64,000 nucleotides of DNA from Leucocoprinus leucothites (lineage: Eukaryota > Basidiomycota > Agaricomycetes > Agaricales > Agaricaceae), in NCBI GenBank assembly GCA_013368445.1, contig JAACJO010000001.1, forward strand, positions 2,480,001 to 2,544,000, read 5' to 3'. Below the pieces are notes generated by a model. It was not told the origin of the DNA, made no database searches, and saw only the letters and a list, made by a program, of their open reading frames with translations. Shown piece after piece: positions 47,926-58,134 of the stretch (its first letter is position 1; each line of letters begins with the position of its first letter). The position numbers and the translations under genes are program-made.

Positions 47926-48550
47926 GGACAACCGACGCGACCATCTGTTCACTCGACGTGCTATCCCGTCACCCGGTGCAAAAAATTATGCACGTGATCA
48001 ATGCTCTGCCTAAATCCGGAATCTTGGTCCGTGCGCAAAGTCAGAGTGTATATAAGGAGGCTCGCAACACCTGAACAACTCATACTTACCTTGATGGCAC
48101 AGGCCCCTTCATGAGCCTGGGTTTGTGGGCCATGGAGGCCCTCCATAGCACGGCGACCTTGTCCTCAGAGGTACTTTGTGGTTTGTATGGGCTTCGGCTC
48201 ATGCACCGTCTCAATATTTTCCTGTCCTGCTTCGGCCACTCTGGCTGGGCAGGCTCTTTTTTTATGCTGGTCCGCTGTTCTAACCCTAACCCTATGTATA
48301 TCCGTATATAGTAATGGAATATATATTTTTTACGTCGTCGATCAAGGTGTGACCCGAGCTGCCGAGTCCCGCTTTTGCACTTTCTTGTCTGCTTGGGCCT
48401 GTTTGGCTGTTGCCACTTGCCAATTGTCCCCGCCGCACCTACTTGCCTCCATCTGTGACTTATTGGTTGTGCAGAGGTATATCCAGGCCTTTCACTGTCA
48501 GTTTCTTGTTGACCAATATCACTTCTGACTCAGTTCAACCCCCTCTTCGC
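47926..48550. promoter_or_regulatory. Divergent promoter region with telomere-like hexamers
   Basis: 625 bp between the PPR-like and RG-rich protein starts. CACGTG at 47991-47996, a TATATAAGG-like box at about 48,049-48,057, and a short ctaaccctaaccctat stretch at 48280-48295. The open frame leading into the 48551 ATG from about 48410 shows no protein-like content. Confidence 0.45.
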
Positions 48551-50029
48551 ATGGCCACCTCCAACCAGGTTTCCAACTCCACAGCCAGGTCTGTATCCTC
48601 AGATACGCCTGCGCCGAGGTGGTCAAAGTCTGGTAACTCCAACTCTAATGACTCCGGCCGCTCAGCAAGAGGCCGCCCTGGTCGAGTCCGTGGTGGAGGC
48701 AGGAATGGCAAAGAGACACAGAACGCCCGCGAGGATCAAGCACCCAAGCCCAACGATGGTCCCACTACACTCACAGCAGACAAACCTCTTCGACCATCGC
48801 TTCCAGCGAAACCTTCCTTGTCTGTTACCGCCCCATTTAATCCTCCAAAACCCAAAAATTCCTCGAGGCGTCCGTCCAGAGCCAACTCCACACTCAGCAC
48901 TTCTCAGTCCAGTCCAGTAATAGAAACTCCAGTTTCTCCTGCCTCCTCTCGTCCTCCCAACCGGCGCAAAAGGTCGGGAGCCGGCAGGGGTAACATCATT
49001 CCCAAGATCAACCCACCTGCACCCCGCGACAACCTTCTACGACCTGGTCGACCTCGCGCTGGCCCCGCTCCCCATACTGCCCCCGTTAGTGACGCTCCTC
49101 CACATCTTGCCTCCAAGCAACCACGTACTCCGAACGGTGCATTTGATATGAACAAGGATATCGACGCTCTCGTTGAAAGAGTCAGAGCAGTCGCCATGGC
49201 CGAGAATCGACCTTCTACTCCTGGAAGCCACATCGATTGGGCCGGAGATGATGACGATAGCCTACCCGACCTCGATGACTGGGGCATTACTTCTCTTTCC
49301 ACTCCTGATCCGAAAATATCTGCTATTTCACCGATTGTGGTTGGTGGTCTCAAACCTCTCCCGGAGCTTACCCCATCCTCGAATGGTACTGCCGCAAAAC
49401 CTCAAGACACTACATCCAGCCCTCGTAATGTTCCGTCCCGGTCTCCGCAACCTTCCGAAGAGTCCTCGACTGATGCGGCGCCGGCTTCTCAATCTACTTC
49501 GGAGGAAGTTGCCGAGAAAGCTAGACTTTCTGAGGTCGGCGAGGCAGCCAAGACTACGGCGCCAGATGATGATATACAAGATCCGCGTGCGTCTGGTGAC
49601 CAGAATTCCCCTGACTCAGAAGGACTTGTACAGTCAATCCATGCACCTGCTGCGGCTCGCATTGAAACGGAAAAAGAGGGACTAGCGGCATCCATTCATG
49701 CTCCTCGAGCAATTGTGGACTCCAGCTCGGCGCCTGCTCAACTAGACGACTCGCACAATCGACGGGTACACGGTCGTGCTCACACTGTTGGTCGCCCTTT
49801 CCCCCGTCCAAACCCGAATGATGGTTTCAATAACCGTTCCCGAAATGGACGCGGAGGCTTTCATGGTTCACCACGACAACACATGCGTAATCATTCATCC
49901 CCCGCTACTACCAATCGTCCTCCACACTCACGACCGATTTTGACTGGCGATGCCATTTCTCGCCTTGCCAAAGTCGTCGGTAGCACGACCGCTCCCCCTG
50001 CCAAACCAACATCTATTGCTAATGACTAA
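48551..50029 (+). CDS. Disordered RG/SP-rich protein, unknown function
   Basis: Single exon, 492 aa, almost entirely low complexity. The N-terminus is RG-rich (GRSARGRPGRVRGGGRNG), the middle S/P/T-rich with basic stretches (PPNRRKRSGAGRGN). One helical-looking segment (DIDALVERVRAVAMAENRPS) sits next to an acidic patch (GDDDDSLPDLDDWG). The tail is again RG-rich (FNNRSRNGRGGFHGSPR), ending TGDAISRLAKVVGS. A short motif, EGL..SIHAP, occurs twice about 20 residues apart. RG motifs suggest RNA association; this is inference, and I do not recognise the family. Confidence 0.7.
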   Translation: MATSNQVSNSTARSVSSDTPAPRWSKSGNSNSNDSGRSARGRPGRVRGGGRNGKETQNAREDQAPKPNDGPTTLTADKPLRPSLPAKPSLSVTAPFNPPKPKNSSRRPSRANSTLSTSQSSPVIETPVSPASSRPPNRRKRSGAGRGNIIPKINPPAPRDNLLRPGRPRAGPAPHTAPVSDAPPHLASKQPRTPNGAFDMNKDIDALVERVRAVAMAENRPSTPGSHIDWAGDDDDSLPDLDDWGITSLSTPDPKISAISPIVVGGLKPLPELTPSSNGTAAKPQDTTSSPRNVPSRSPQPSEESSTDAAPASQSTSEEVAEKARLSEVGEAAKTTAPDDDIQDPRASGDQNSPDSEGLVQSIHAPAAARIETEKEGLAASIHAPRAIVDSSSAPAQLDDSHNRRVHGRAHTVGRPFPRPNPNDGFNNRSRNGRGGFHGSPRQHMRNHSSPATTNRPPHSRPILTGDAISRLAKVVGSTTAPPAKPTSIAND

Positions 50030-50232
50030 AATTCCTAAGGACTTGACGCTGACCCAAACCACTTGCTGAATTTTTTGTTGATACCCTTCTCTACACAGTT
50101 CATCGTTGCTTGCTTTACTCACTTGTGTGTCATGTGGTTTTTCGCTTCATATTTGGATGTAATTTATGAACTGCAGTTTGTACATCTCTCTAGTTTTACC
50201 GTCGTTGGATAAACTTGCACAAATCTATTCGG

Positions 50233-51769
50233 CTATTCTGAGTTTTCCGAACTGAAATATGATAACTCGAGACCGATGGCTTTGATGGGCTTCGCTCGAC
50301 TCGAGAGGTCAGAAACCAGACCAAGACCGACGAGCATATTCCTTATTCGACCCTCCCAGAGCAAAGAAACATCCTGAGAACAAAGGTGTGAACTCGTGCT
50401 AGGTACAGGATTCGAGAAACTCACGTTATTTGTGGAAACTCGGGCCTTAAAAATACCCTGGACTTCCTGTTGGGTATCTGGGTGGTATATTGGCTTCAAC
50501 GGCGATTCTTGAATCGGTTCTTCCGGAGAGCTCTCATCATCATCAAAATGTGGCCTGCGCCGTAGCCAGTACTCGGCACCCATAGTCCATTCACTCTCAA
50601 AGCTATACACGTTAAAGTCGAATCTTGTTGAGAGTGCAAGATCGCGTGAGGTCTTGGCTGTATAGGCGGTTGAAATGTGTCCTAGCATTGGATTGAAAAG
50701 GCAAGTGACCGTCGTGGGGGGTTGATGTATTTGGGAGGGTAGGGGCTGTGGCGAATCGGAAGAAGGAAGTTGGGCTGATGGGGGCGTAGCATCGGGGAGA
50801 GTCGTAAACCGTACGCCAGTCGATACTAGAAGTGTAATTTCAGAAAGATTCCAAGGGTGGATAGGTATATGACATACCTCCAGCACTCTTCTCCTTTGCG
50901 CTAAAGTAGAGCTCTGCGCCAATGGACACTCGACCTTTTAGCCCACCTTCAACAGCATCTTCTTCATCGACACGTTTGACTTTCACTCGAGAAGAAGCTT
51001 CTTCAGAAGGCTCGAGGGGATTTCCTAACCGACCAAAGTTGTGCAGAAAGCGTACTCCCCACATCCCGTCTTCTGCAGAGTAGTTGTATTCGGTGCACCA
51101 TTTTCCAACGTCATGTTGGAGGCTTAGCATGATATTGCTAACATTGGCGTTGCGACCGCGCATTTCTGCTGGGATGTTTGAAGGTGGGTCTGAGATGGCT
51201 GCAACCATTCCTTGTACAGTTGGTGAAAGGCGTGTAGAGTATAATGCGTCTAGTCTCCCGGTGGGTAGGTAGAAACGTCCGTACATGAGGTAGTCTGGTG
51301 ATGGAATAAGTGTTATCACTGCTCAAGGGGAAAGAGTGAATATTCGACAAGTACCTCGTTGATCAACGCGCTCGCCAGCGAGCCATTCCTCTTCTTTGCC
51401 TTCAGGTCTCCGGGGCTGGTCATATATCCTAAAGCGCTCTATCATATCCTTGAAGGGAATGGTGCGCGAAGACTTGACGTTCAAGTCACACGAGGTGAAT
51501 ATGTATCCGAATGATCCATTGAGAGAAGGCATTGCGGTCATTGAGTAGGTTGTCTTGAACAGGGGATTAGGGGACTTGGATATTGAGAAATGAAGGCCTC
51601 GAGGAACGGTAAAGTCGAGAATAGCTGGATGGAATGTTTAGATGAGTTTAATAGATGGGGTGGGTTTCATACCATTTGAAGAGCGGGTGAGGTTTGCGTA
51701 TAGATTGTCTTCGTTCCAGCCTGTGGCTTTGTAGTAGCTTCGGAGAACATAAGAGGCGAAAGGATGCAT
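50233..51769 (-). CDS. MDM10: ERMES outer-membrane beta-barrel Mdm10
   Basis: Mitochondrial outer-membrane barrel; anchors ERMES to the ER and joins the SAM complex in barrel biogenesis. Start MHPFASYVLRSYYKATGWNE is a family signature. Further blocks: LTRSSN, MTAMPSLNGSFGYIFTSCDL, FKDMIERFRIYDQPRRPEGK, DYLMYGRFYLPTGRLDALYS, NIMLSLQHDVGKWCTEYNYS, GMWGVRFLHNFGR and FNPMLGHISTAYTAKTSRDL. The C-terminus ends GLELSYFSSENSE; the aromatic-hydrophobic beta-strand there resembles a sorting signal. Small GT-AG introns. Confidence 0.92.
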
Positions 51770-51839
51770 TGGTGCCGAAGTCTCTCACACGCGTCCCCGG
51801 CGATCACTCAAGTTACTCAAATCGTGACTACCAAATTTA

Positions 51840-52901
51840 TCACCATAAAAACCGGATCAAAGGACAGCTATCGGGACGGTACTCTAGAACTTCTGTATAC
51901 TCGACACTCCCCTGACCGTCTATAGATCCCCGTGTTGATGTTGTTCGAACTGTCTTTTGGGACCGAGCTCTCTCGCCAAAAAGATATACGGCTTCATCAC
52001 CCTGAGAAGAGGGAACGTCGGGATAGGAGACTGAAAGTACTGGGAATTGATGAGAACAGAGACTAGGTGCGAAAGTGAAGCACGAACTATCTGTGCCCTC
52101 AAAATGACAAATCCATTGAAAGAGGCTCATTATCGTACTTTCCATATGCGACGAGCGTTGGTGAAATGATTCTTCGGTGAGTTGAGGGCCGAATAGAGAG
52201 GGTTCGAAACATGCAATGGAAATGGGGCTAATTGCGCATTAGAGCCAGGCAGCGTGGTATAACCAGTCCATACTTTGTGCGATCCGAAGTTCTAGAGATG
52301 CGGTTAGCAGATTGCATGACACGGTTTATGAGGGAGATAAAGGATGCTTCGGCCTGTCTGGCCTTTAGCTTAGAGGGATTAAACAGCCTGTAAAGCAGAC
52401 TTACCTGGTCCGTCGCGGCAAAATACGAGGAGATATCATCTAGGATAATCATAGATAGATTCTCGGTTGGCATTACAGGAAGCTCGGCCCACAGGTCCAT
52501 TAGTTCGGGGTTGGATTGGTTTCCGTCGAGGGTCGCGACTAGTAGAGAGAAGTGCACAGGGGAAGGAGGATAGCTGGAAATTGGCTTGAGGTTACTCAAG
52601 CTATCATGGAATGGATGTAGAATATTCTAACAGAATGGTAATCCTGGACATAACAGTTCTTGCTTTACTTGTAGTCCCTGTGCAGAACAACCATTCATCT
52701 AGCCCTGAGGCTAATTTTTGCTCGAGTCGTTCTCGCGACGGAGACAGAATGAGAACTTCATTCTCAGGAGATTCGTTTACATGACCGATAGCAAGATGTA
52801 ATGGTGCTGATCGGTGGAATGTACCTTTAACCAGTAGAGTAGAGAAAGGAGGAAGTGATGGACCAGGAGGTGGAAATAACGAGAGCATGTTGGATGTCAA
52901 C
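51840..52901 (-). CDS. Unidentified protein, possibly RecA-fold
   Basis: Start at 52901 (MLTSNMLSLFPPPGPSLPPF). Further on: TLLVKGTFHRSAPLHLAIGH, VLILSPSRERLEQKLASGLD, HFSLLVATLDGNQ and NLSMIILDDISSYF, where IILDD resembles a Walker B strand. I see no Walker A lysine. The frame continues through a small exon (AEASFISLINRVMQSANRIS) and, after a 46-nt intron with GTATGG donor, into an open last exon ending YRPDSCPLIRFLW at 51840. The exon 1-2 junction near 52,640-52,570 is unresolved. Elp6-, Psy3- or Csm2-like folds are possible; I do not claim one. The MDM10 start lies 70 bp downstream. Confidence 0.6.
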
Positions 52902-52936
52902 ATCAGCAAATACAGTCCTTTCCTTCTCCTGTCCAC

Positions 52937-53262
52937 ATGTCCTCCACGGCCTCGACGGAACAGCTTGGTTTCGTTGACACTATACTTCAGCCGGGTTCGT
53001 CTTTGAACCCGGTGTTCTTAAACATTCTAGATGGGGCTTTCGTGGCTTTGTTTTTGGTTTTCGTCATGCTTGCATTCGTGACGTCAGGCAACCCCCATAT
53101 TTTTGCTCTGATGTTTATTGAACTTGGACTGTGGGCAAGCGTTAAATGGTACATGTCCAATTTTGGTGAACACTACGGGAATTAACAATGCACTCTAGGT
53201 TTGTTCACGAGCTGAAGAATAGCCGAGAGGAGGGTGGCAGTATGGAAAAGAAGGATCAGTGA
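52937..53262 (+). CDS. PKR1: Pkr1-family V-ATPase assembly factor
   Basis: Small ER membrane protein that helps V-ATPase Vo assembly. Start MSSTASTEQLGFVDTILQPG; two hydrophobic helices (LDGAFVALFLVFVMLAFVT and IFALMFIELGLWASVKW) with the family LQPG and LW...W features. One intron begins at TG|GTACATG and ends at CACTCTAG, joining SVKW to FVHELKNSREEGGS. Reading through instead stops at ...GEHYGN. The spliced tail ends KKDQ. The last 7 nt overlap the PSF3 end on the other strand. The start is only 35 bp from that of the divergent unidentified gene. Confidence 0.82.
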
Positions 53263-54134
53263 CGATTCGAATCGCCCTCCTCATACCACTTCTTCGTTCT
53301 CTTCGCGCTTTCCTGGGCTAGCGCAAAAACTGGAGGAGAAAGGCTCAACGGAGAACATCGTGCGATGTGGGTTACACGTACTTTCTCGTTCTACAACATC
53401 CAGTCCCTCGCGGAAGAGTTGTGCAGTGTCGTTAGATTTATGTCCACTCCCCGATGCAGAGTTTAGTGCTGCGAAATGATGCGCTTGGTCGGTGATTTCA
53501 GGGAGACGGGAGCGGAAAGTCTGAGGCTGGTGATGAGTTGACCTGAGTTGTGCGGAGGAAAACTTACAGATGATAACAATTGTGAGAGATCTGCTGCTTG
53601 TTCATCGTCTAATCTGCGTAGACCGAATGAGTCAATGCAAGAGAACGTCCGATGGGTGGGCTCACAAATCCACTATTGTCTTTCCAAAACCATACCATGT
53701 GCTTCCTGCGCCAACCTGATTAGACAAACGCACGCTACAGGCATCTGCTCGTAGGGCATTGCGGACCCTTTGGCTGAAGGGGCCTGGTATATTGAAATTG
53801 GCCCATTGACTGTAATGGCATCTGCATGGGTTGTTCTAATCGGGGAGGGGAGGACGAACGAGTATAAGACGGTGTAGGCCAACCAGACTGGGAGCTGAAT
53901 TTTCTGCGACTCTGATATCTTGTTCTCCTAGTCAGGGGCATGTCGGGAAGCAGACAGGACGAGGACATGCATCACGTTCAGAGCCGCCGCCGAGGTGGCC
54001 CATGTCAGGAATCTTCTGTCGAAACGTGCATTGAACTTTCTGTAGCTAGGTCAACAGGAGGTATATACAGAAACTGAGGATATGACCTGGTTCTCTGCGA
54101 GGATGGCGTCGACGGAGAAATAGTCAGAGTTCAT
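53256..54134 (-). CDS. PSF3: GINS complex subunit Psf3
   Basis: Subunit of GINS, part of the CMG replicative helicase. Start MNSDYFSVDAILAENQ, then KVQCTFRQKIPDMGHLGGGS (Psf3 B-domain), KIQLPVWLAYTVLYS, QWANFNIPGPFSQRVRNALR, GSTWYGFGKTIVDL and helical C-terminal exons (TFRSRLPEITDQAHHFA, LFREGLDVVERE). Intron 2 (53919-53970) must begin GC: ERD joins ISESQKIQLP only with the donor GAT|GCATGT. The next intron has a GTTCGT donor (53859). The last exon ends KKWYEEGDSNRH. Confidence 0.9.
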
Positions 54135-54209
54135 TGTGGGGAGAAAACGCGGGAGAAATGATCGCGTCTGATCGCGTTCTCGAGCTGTATTACGTCAGTC
54201 AGCGTCTTC

Positions 54210-54709
54210 ATGCTCTTCCTCCTCAGAAATGCTGCCCGTCCACTCACCTTGTCCTCGAGACGGGCTTTTCATGTCACACCATCTCGTCGCGCGGTAGAGA
54301 GTAAGGAGGCTTTTTTCAAGGCTTTCCAGAACACAGGCCTCTTCAATAAGCTTGCCAATCACCCCGAAGCTGCCGTTGCCCTCCAGGATCTTGCAAAGGT
54401 GCTGCAAGAGAAGGGTCAGTGCAACCAACCAAGGGGCTTACCGAGTTGTGCTCATGCTCTCAGCAGGGATTGACTTGACCACGGGAAAGCCTCCGTCCAC
54501 CCTACAAATGATTAAGCTGGCGTCGAACGCCGAGTTTCGAGCAGCTGCGAAACGTGTCGAAGAGGAGCTGCAGAAAGCCGGTGTAGATCTCCGTTCAAAG
54601 GCGAGTAATGGGGAATTTATTCCTACAACAACGTCGCTGACGCTCTCCTCAGGAAGTGCTACAGGAAATGATGGACCTCATGAAGATGAAGACTGGAGAG
54701 TCGAAATGA
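54210..54709 (+). CDS. Small mitochondrial protein, unknown function
   Basis: About 130 aa. Presequence-like start MLFLLRNAARPLTLSSRRAF; then an all-helical-looking body (FFKAFQNTGLFNKLANHPEA, ALQDLAKVLQEKGIDLTTG, ASNAEFRAAAKRVEEELQKA). The last intron, 54601-54652, begins GCGAGT, has a CTGAC branch match and ends CTCCTCAG; splicing gives a helical end (EVLQEMMDLMKMKTGESK). Without splicing the frame stays open to 54723, so both forms are possible. TFC1 starts only 46 bp downstream. Confidence 0.65.
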
Positions 54710-54755
54710 CACGTGACGCGTAGATTACTCTTTTACCTCCACCCATCCCCTCTCC

Positions 54756-56814
54756 ATGGCCGCCAGAGCCCCAGAGCTCCCTCTTCCTCAGGCTCATTAC
54801 TACTCTGTCGAGTACCCGGGTTATATTCAATCTGAATCTGTCCCTACTGCCATCCGTAATCTCGGTGGCCAGTCTCGAATTGACAATGTTTTCCGCCGAA
54901 ACACACCCAGAGCACAGGTCCTGCTCGAGCTTTCTCTTCGTTCCGACAGCATGTTTTCACACCCCATTCCTGGGGATGTAGTAGGAACCAATAATTTAGT
55001 GCTCAAAGTCACCAAGCGACGTAAGAAAGTCCAACCTGGCCAAAACCAAGGTCCTACCATTGGTGAATACAAAGCGGAAGTTGTTGGGGTCATGTCCAAG
55101 ACTGTGCGCTTCAGAAGTACTTGGTTCTTACCTCGTTATACCAGATGATATCCTGATTGCTTGCAGGCATGGTTGATTTTCAATTCGAGCCTGAAAGCAC
55201 TGATCCCATTTCGAAGCTGCGAAAAGCGATGCATGAAATGGATGGTGTGTATCTGTACTAGTGCTTTTACTCGCTTCGACCAATCTCGCATTCTCCAGTG
55301 GATGCTATCCGCCAATACTCGATCCCGCCGGAGCCACTTGGCCAATCCCTCACGCCACCTAATATTAGTCCCTCGCTTCTACCTGTCCCGCAAAGCAGGT
55401 TAAGGCTATTCCCTCCACCTCTCTTCAGCCGTCAGGCGATTCCACAAGCATATAAGTAGGCCTTTCACGTGCGTGACATGCATGTTTCTAATTTAGTGTT
55501 CAGCTTCCGAGCAAATACCGCGTCCGTTGTTACAACCGTCGTCGATGAAGAGACCGGAGAGGAAAAGAAGCGGTTGATCAACAGGATGAGGTGGAAAGGA
55601 TATGGTCCTGCAGCTATCATGTTTACAGATACCGAAGTGAGACCCTTCTCAATTTACCCAGCCATCCTATTTTATGGGTTTCTTAGATTCCACAGAGTCC
55701 TCCCTCGGCTGTCGAGAACGAGAGAAACGCCGTAAATCAGACTTTACTGGCAAAACTAACCGGGGTCAGTGTGTGCACCTATACCAGTATTCAGCGACCC
55801 TAGAAATATTTGCAGCGCTTCAACGAACGCCCGATTTGGACTCGACCTTCGCTCCTGAACCAGTTCTCGCCTTCCGAGGCCAGAGATATCCTCAAGTGCG
55901 CGACTTTATACTCGTTCCGTAGCTTACCCCTCATCTCGATCTCGATAGTTCGAAACCGTTATTACCGCTCGTATGCTATGTCTTTCAAGATGGTCCATGG
56001 CGTGACACTCTGGTGAGGTTTCAATATGATCCTCGCAAAGAGCCCGAGGCTAGATTGTGAGTTGAGTCTCATGGATGTTTTCTACTCCTAACAAGAAACA
56101 GTTATCAACGACTATACTTCCGCAACGCAAATCACCCTATCTCAAGGCCCTCAGTGATAACACGTCGTCAGGATCGTTCCTCAACGAACATCCAAGCCCG
56201 CGGATTATCGGAGCACGGGGACTCAGAAGTCGATAGAAAGCGCGTATAGTGACTGTTTGAAGGCTGTAGCTCAACTCATCTCCTCACCAGAAAATCACAT
56301 ATCTTCGATGGCCAAACAATCACAAAAGAAACAGCAGCGTTCCAGCTGTGCGACATATATGACCCAATGCTGAAAACTATGATCGAAGACCCTGAAGGCC
56401 TTCGGGATGTCTGTCATGTGCGTCAAAGCTCAGAGACGTCGGGTGAATACCATCTAACATTCCACAGGAAAAAGAAGGCTGGTATAGTGGCCATGCCTTT
56501 GACAGAATTAAAGTCGTCTTGCGACACAAATTCTTCTCATTGCTAGATGGCCGCATTGCTACGGACGAAGAATGCCAGGCCATACTTCTAGCCGCCGAGA
56601 TGCCAGGTAAAACTGCTGCTGCGACGAGAAGCCAGAAACTACGAACGGGCAAGCATAACATGGCAAAAGGCGCATTGCGTCCGGAAGATGCTGCAGTAAG
56701 TTTTGGAGGTATTCTTGGTGGCCATGATCTAACGATGTATCTCTATAGGCCTTGCGTCTGCGCGCTGTCCTCGACCGAAACGCGAAAAGTCGGCTAATGG
56801 GAACTGAAGATTGA
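54756..56814 (+). CDS. TFC1: TFIIIC subunit 5 (tau95/Tfc1/Sfc1)
   Basis: A-box-binding side of TFIIIC, recruits Pol III machinery to tRNA genes. Start MAARAPELPLPQAHYYSVEY; then GQSRIDNVFRRNTPRAQVLL, MVDFQFEPESTDPISKLRKA, NRMRWKGYGPAAIMFTD and RFNERPIWTRPSLLNQFSP. A YQRLYFRNANHPISR-type segment follows, then ITKETAAFQLCDIYDP and FDRIKVVLRHKFFSLLDGR. The C-terminus is basic, ending AKSRLMGTED. About ten exons; CACGTG also occurs in one intron. With RPC34 it is the second Pol III-system gene in the window. Confidence 0.88.
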
Positions 56815-56951
56815 AATAGGAGTAGCTCGTATAGAATCGGTCGTGCCTGTATATCTGAAAATGCCTCATAGTTTTGGAGCGAATATAACATGGATCGTGC
56901 AAGTGGTGTGATGCGTAGCGGCTCTTTAGTATCAACATCTCTTCCCTCTCC

Positions 56952-57361
56952 TCAGGACGTGGCCTTCTGCTCCTTGCGAGCTTTTAGCTGACAATGCAAA
57001 CGCTTGAGCTTGGGATTTTACTCTAGATCGGAAACAGCCTGCTACTCACCGATCCTATAAGAGCGAAACGAGCGTTTCGGCGGAACTAGAAAAGTAAGAA
57101 TGGGTCAGACCTCCAGCTAACCATTCAGACGGGTTGAAATCAGACCTTGGGTTCAACCTAGCACAGAAAAGTCAGTATCAGCAGTCCCCTTAAGAGACAG
57201 ATCTCGTACCCCCTTCAACGACCTTGTCCGGTGAGACTTGGGCTTCTTGATACCATTGCGGTGAGCCTTCTTGATCTGGTTATGATTGGTATGGCTGCAC
57301 AGTGTAAGTATCCGTAATCTGCAGTATGAGCAGCAGGGGCTTACTTTTTTGATTTGGCCAT
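56952..57361 (-). CDS. RPL29: 60S ribosomal protein eL29
   Basis: Small, very basic cytosolic ribosomal protein. Five short exons: [25 protein letters not shown] with [25 protein letters not shown] and [11 protein letters not shown]. The NHTNHNQ...HRNGIKKPK block is diagnostic. The reading frame works only with all introns removed. CACGTG lies upstream at 57752-57757. Last gene before the CpG-poor transposon block. Confidence 0.9.
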
Positions 57362-58134
57362 TTTAAGAAGGGAGTTTGGGGCTGCGACGCTGGACTCGAC
57401 GATGAGAACAGATTGGGAGGAGAGGGAAACAGCACAGCCACTGTGGCTTGATGGCTATACAGCTCTTCTCATAAGGTAAGGTAGGCGGCATCAGGAACAC
57501 ATATGCCTTATATAAGCAATTTTGACCTTTCACGACGAGCTCAATCACACCGGCAGGGGGTTGGGTTTGGATGAAATAACCTCTGGTAATGATTAAGGGA
57601 GTTGAGATTAGCATTTCCTAGAACTCAGAATGAAACAAAATGTGATTAATATTTTTATTACAATTTTTCCTATTCAAAACCAAAGACTTGTAAATAACCT
57701 CAATTATTCATTGGACAATACTGTACTTGGAGGTTGATCTGCCGGATAGGGCACGTGACAGGTGGATTTCAGACAGATGGCACAGATTTTGGATGCATCT
57801 GCACAAGTAAAATCATATAAATTATGTATAAAATTGAAGCTCATGAATATCACATATTATGGTAATTTTTTGGATGTGAAATAATCAAGTAACATGGCTC
57901 AAATGAGCTCTTTTATAAATTTGTATATATTACAGTAGAATTATTTCCACCACCTACCAACATCTATGAAAATTGCATTGTATCTCACTCAATTCCACAC
58001 CACATTTCATCAAACTGGGCTCAAAATATTCTCATTTATCAGGGAATCACTTGAGTACCATATTTATAGCCTGCAATAGTCACATTAACTGATACAAACA
58101 CAAACACACTTCAAGAATTATCAGACAGTATCTT
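57362..58134. other. RPL29 upstream region grading into AT-rich decayed sequence
   Basis: 773 bp. The first few hundred bases are the RPL29 promoter side (CACGTG at 57752-57757). From about 57,620 base composition changes: AT-rich, CG dinucleotides nearly absent. No intact ORF. Confidence 0.45.

Noticed and set aside
48280..48295. Telomere-like ctaaccctaaccctat
   Set aside because: Only about two and a half units inside a normal promoter region; too short for a telomere scar.
53271..53283. GATTCGAATCG palindrome resembling a tRNA T-loop
   Set aside because: Lies in the last exon of PSF3, and no cloverleaf can be drawn around it.
54601..54723. Unspliced C-terminus of the small mitochondrial protein
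   Set aside because: The 52-nt stretch has a branch site and a CTCCTCAG acceptor, and splicing gives a better helical end; kept only as an alternative form.
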